Origin: Eubacteriales bacterium
GTDB taxonomy: Bacteria > Bacillota_A > Clostridia > Christensenellales > Aristaeellaceae
Reading direction: 5' to 3'
NCBI GenBank assembly: GCA_028692205.1
Contig: JAQUXV010000024.1
Location: forward strand, 1-15,114
Length of the DNA stretch: 15,114 nucleotides
Shown: positions 14,709 to 15,114 of the stretch, piece after piece
How positions within the stretch are numbered: position 1 is the first letter of the stretch
How the letters are laid out: each line of letters begins with the position of its first letter
Translations under genes and position numbers: made by a program
The notes under the pieces: model-generated
What the model saw: the letters and a program-made list of their open reading frames with translations, nothing else
What the model was told of the DNA's origin: nothing
Databases searched by the model: none

Positions 14709-14723
14709 TTAAAGTTTTAACGA
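14706..14723. promoter_or_regulatory. Rex-type operator 2, overlapping the adhE -10 box
   Basis: ATGTTAA-AGTT-TTAACGA matches the Rex consensus at 12 of 14 fixed positions, with perfect TGTTAA/TTAAC cores. A repressor bound here would cover the -10 box and likely transcription start, making it the best candidate for direct repression. Confidence 0.7.
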
Positions 14724-14744
14724 ACCAGAAAGGGGATTGAAATT

Positions 14745-15114
14745 ATGAGTGAAACCCTCAAAACCATCGATAGCGTCGAAAGCCTGGAAAAAGCCATTGC
14801 GGAAGTTCGTGCCGCGCAGAAAGCCTATTCCGAGTTCACGCAGGAGCAGGTGGATAGAATTTTCTTTGCAGCCGCCATGGCCGCCAACCGCGAGCGGATT
14901 CCGCTGGCGAAGCTGGCCGTGTCGGAAACCGGCATGGGCGTTGCGGAAGATAAGGTGATCAAAAACCACTTTGCTTCCGAATACATCTACAACGCGTACC
15001 GCGACACCAAAACCTGCGGCGTCATCGAACGCGACGAAGCATACGGCATCACCAAAATTGCCGAGCCCATCGGCGTCATCGCCGCCGTCATCCCGACCAC
15101 CAACCCCACTTCGA
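14745..15114 (+). CDS. adhE: Bifunctional acetaldehyde-CoA/alcohol dehydrogenase, N-terminal 123 residues (cut by window edge)
   Basis: AdhE reduces acetyl-CoA to acetaldehyde and then ethanol with NADH, regenerating NAD in fermentation, and assembles into spirosome filaments. Only the start of the aldehyde dehydrogenase half is in the window. Conserved AdhE segments are ETGMGVAEDKVIKNHFASEY (61-80), YGITKIAEPIGVIAAVIP (about 100-117) and TTNPTS at the edge. The C-terminal iron-dependent alcohol dehydrogenase half is not visible, so a stand-alone acylating aldehyde dehydrogenase is not formally excluded, though the segments fit AdhE closely. The ATG has AGGGG 9 bases upstream. Two Rex-like operators and a third palindrome in the preceding gap suggest redox control. 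Confidence 0.9.
   Translation, partial: MSETLKTIDSVESLEKAIAEVRAAQKAYSEFTQEQVDRIFFAAAMAANRERIPLAKLAVSETGMGVAEDKVIKNHFASEYIYNAYRDTKTCGVIERDEAYGITKIAEPIGVIAAVIPTTNPTS

Noticed and set aside
1..15114. CRISPR array, transposase, integrase, phage genes or toxin-antitoxin pair
   Set aside because: Both strands were read and none has support; the window is filled with housekeeping genes and short gaps.

Overview
The window looks like a chromosomal core segment of a moderately GC-rich, low-GC-lineage Gram-positive bacterium, most likely an anaerobic member of the class Clostridia. The reasons are strong AGGAGG-type ribosome binding sites, frequent TTG and GTG starts, sigma-A-type promoters, gene neighbourhoods typical of Firmicutes (rbgA-rnhB-comM-dprA-topA and ybaB-recR), and an adhE gene preceded by Rex-type operators. 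I cannot name the genus.

Layout. Nearly all of 1-13420 is read on the minus strand, so the order below follows transcription. (i) 13420-11633: a DUF4097-like beta-solenoid protein, ybaB/ebfC and recR form a compact operon with a good promoter at 13495-13523 and a hairpin terminator at 11566-11596. (ii) rmuC (11549-10119) follows only 17 bases after that terminator and has its own terminator at 10067-10100. (iii) After a 483-base gap with no convincing gene come rbgA, rnhB, a very large two-module membrane glycosyltransferase, comM, dprA and topA, the last cut by the window edge. The gap holds a candidate promoter, a 15-bp palindrome and a hairpin-rich leader of about 280 nt. (iv) On the plus strand a LysR-type regulator is divergent from the DUF4097 operon, and adhE begins after it and runs off the right edge.

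How the genes fit together. Most of the minus-strand genes maintain or process DNA: RecR (recombinational repair), YbaB (nucleoid-associated), RmuC, RNase HII (ribonucleotide removal), ComM and DprA (handling of incoming DNA) and topoisomerase I. RbgA is the ribosome-assembly GTPase that usually travels with rnhB. The outlier is the 1405-residue glycosyltransferase between rnhB and comM. It joins a signal peptide, a lectin-like sandwich, one GT-C membrane enzyme, a discoidin-like sandwich and a second GT-C enzyme of the protein O-mannosyltransferase (PMT) family in one chain. adhE is a fermentative acetyl-CoA to ethanol enzyme, and its control region carries two Rex-like operators, one overlapping the -10 box, which fits NADH/NAD-responsive repression.

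The most interesting items are the fused dual glycosyltransferase inside a DNA-processing operon, the dense operator architecture of adhE (two Rex-like sites plus an overlapping third palindrome of the same 7-4-7 geometry), the unexplained structured leader before rbgA, and the terminator jammed against the rmuC ribosome binding site. I found no CRISPR array, insertion sequence, prophage gene, tRNA or rRNA.
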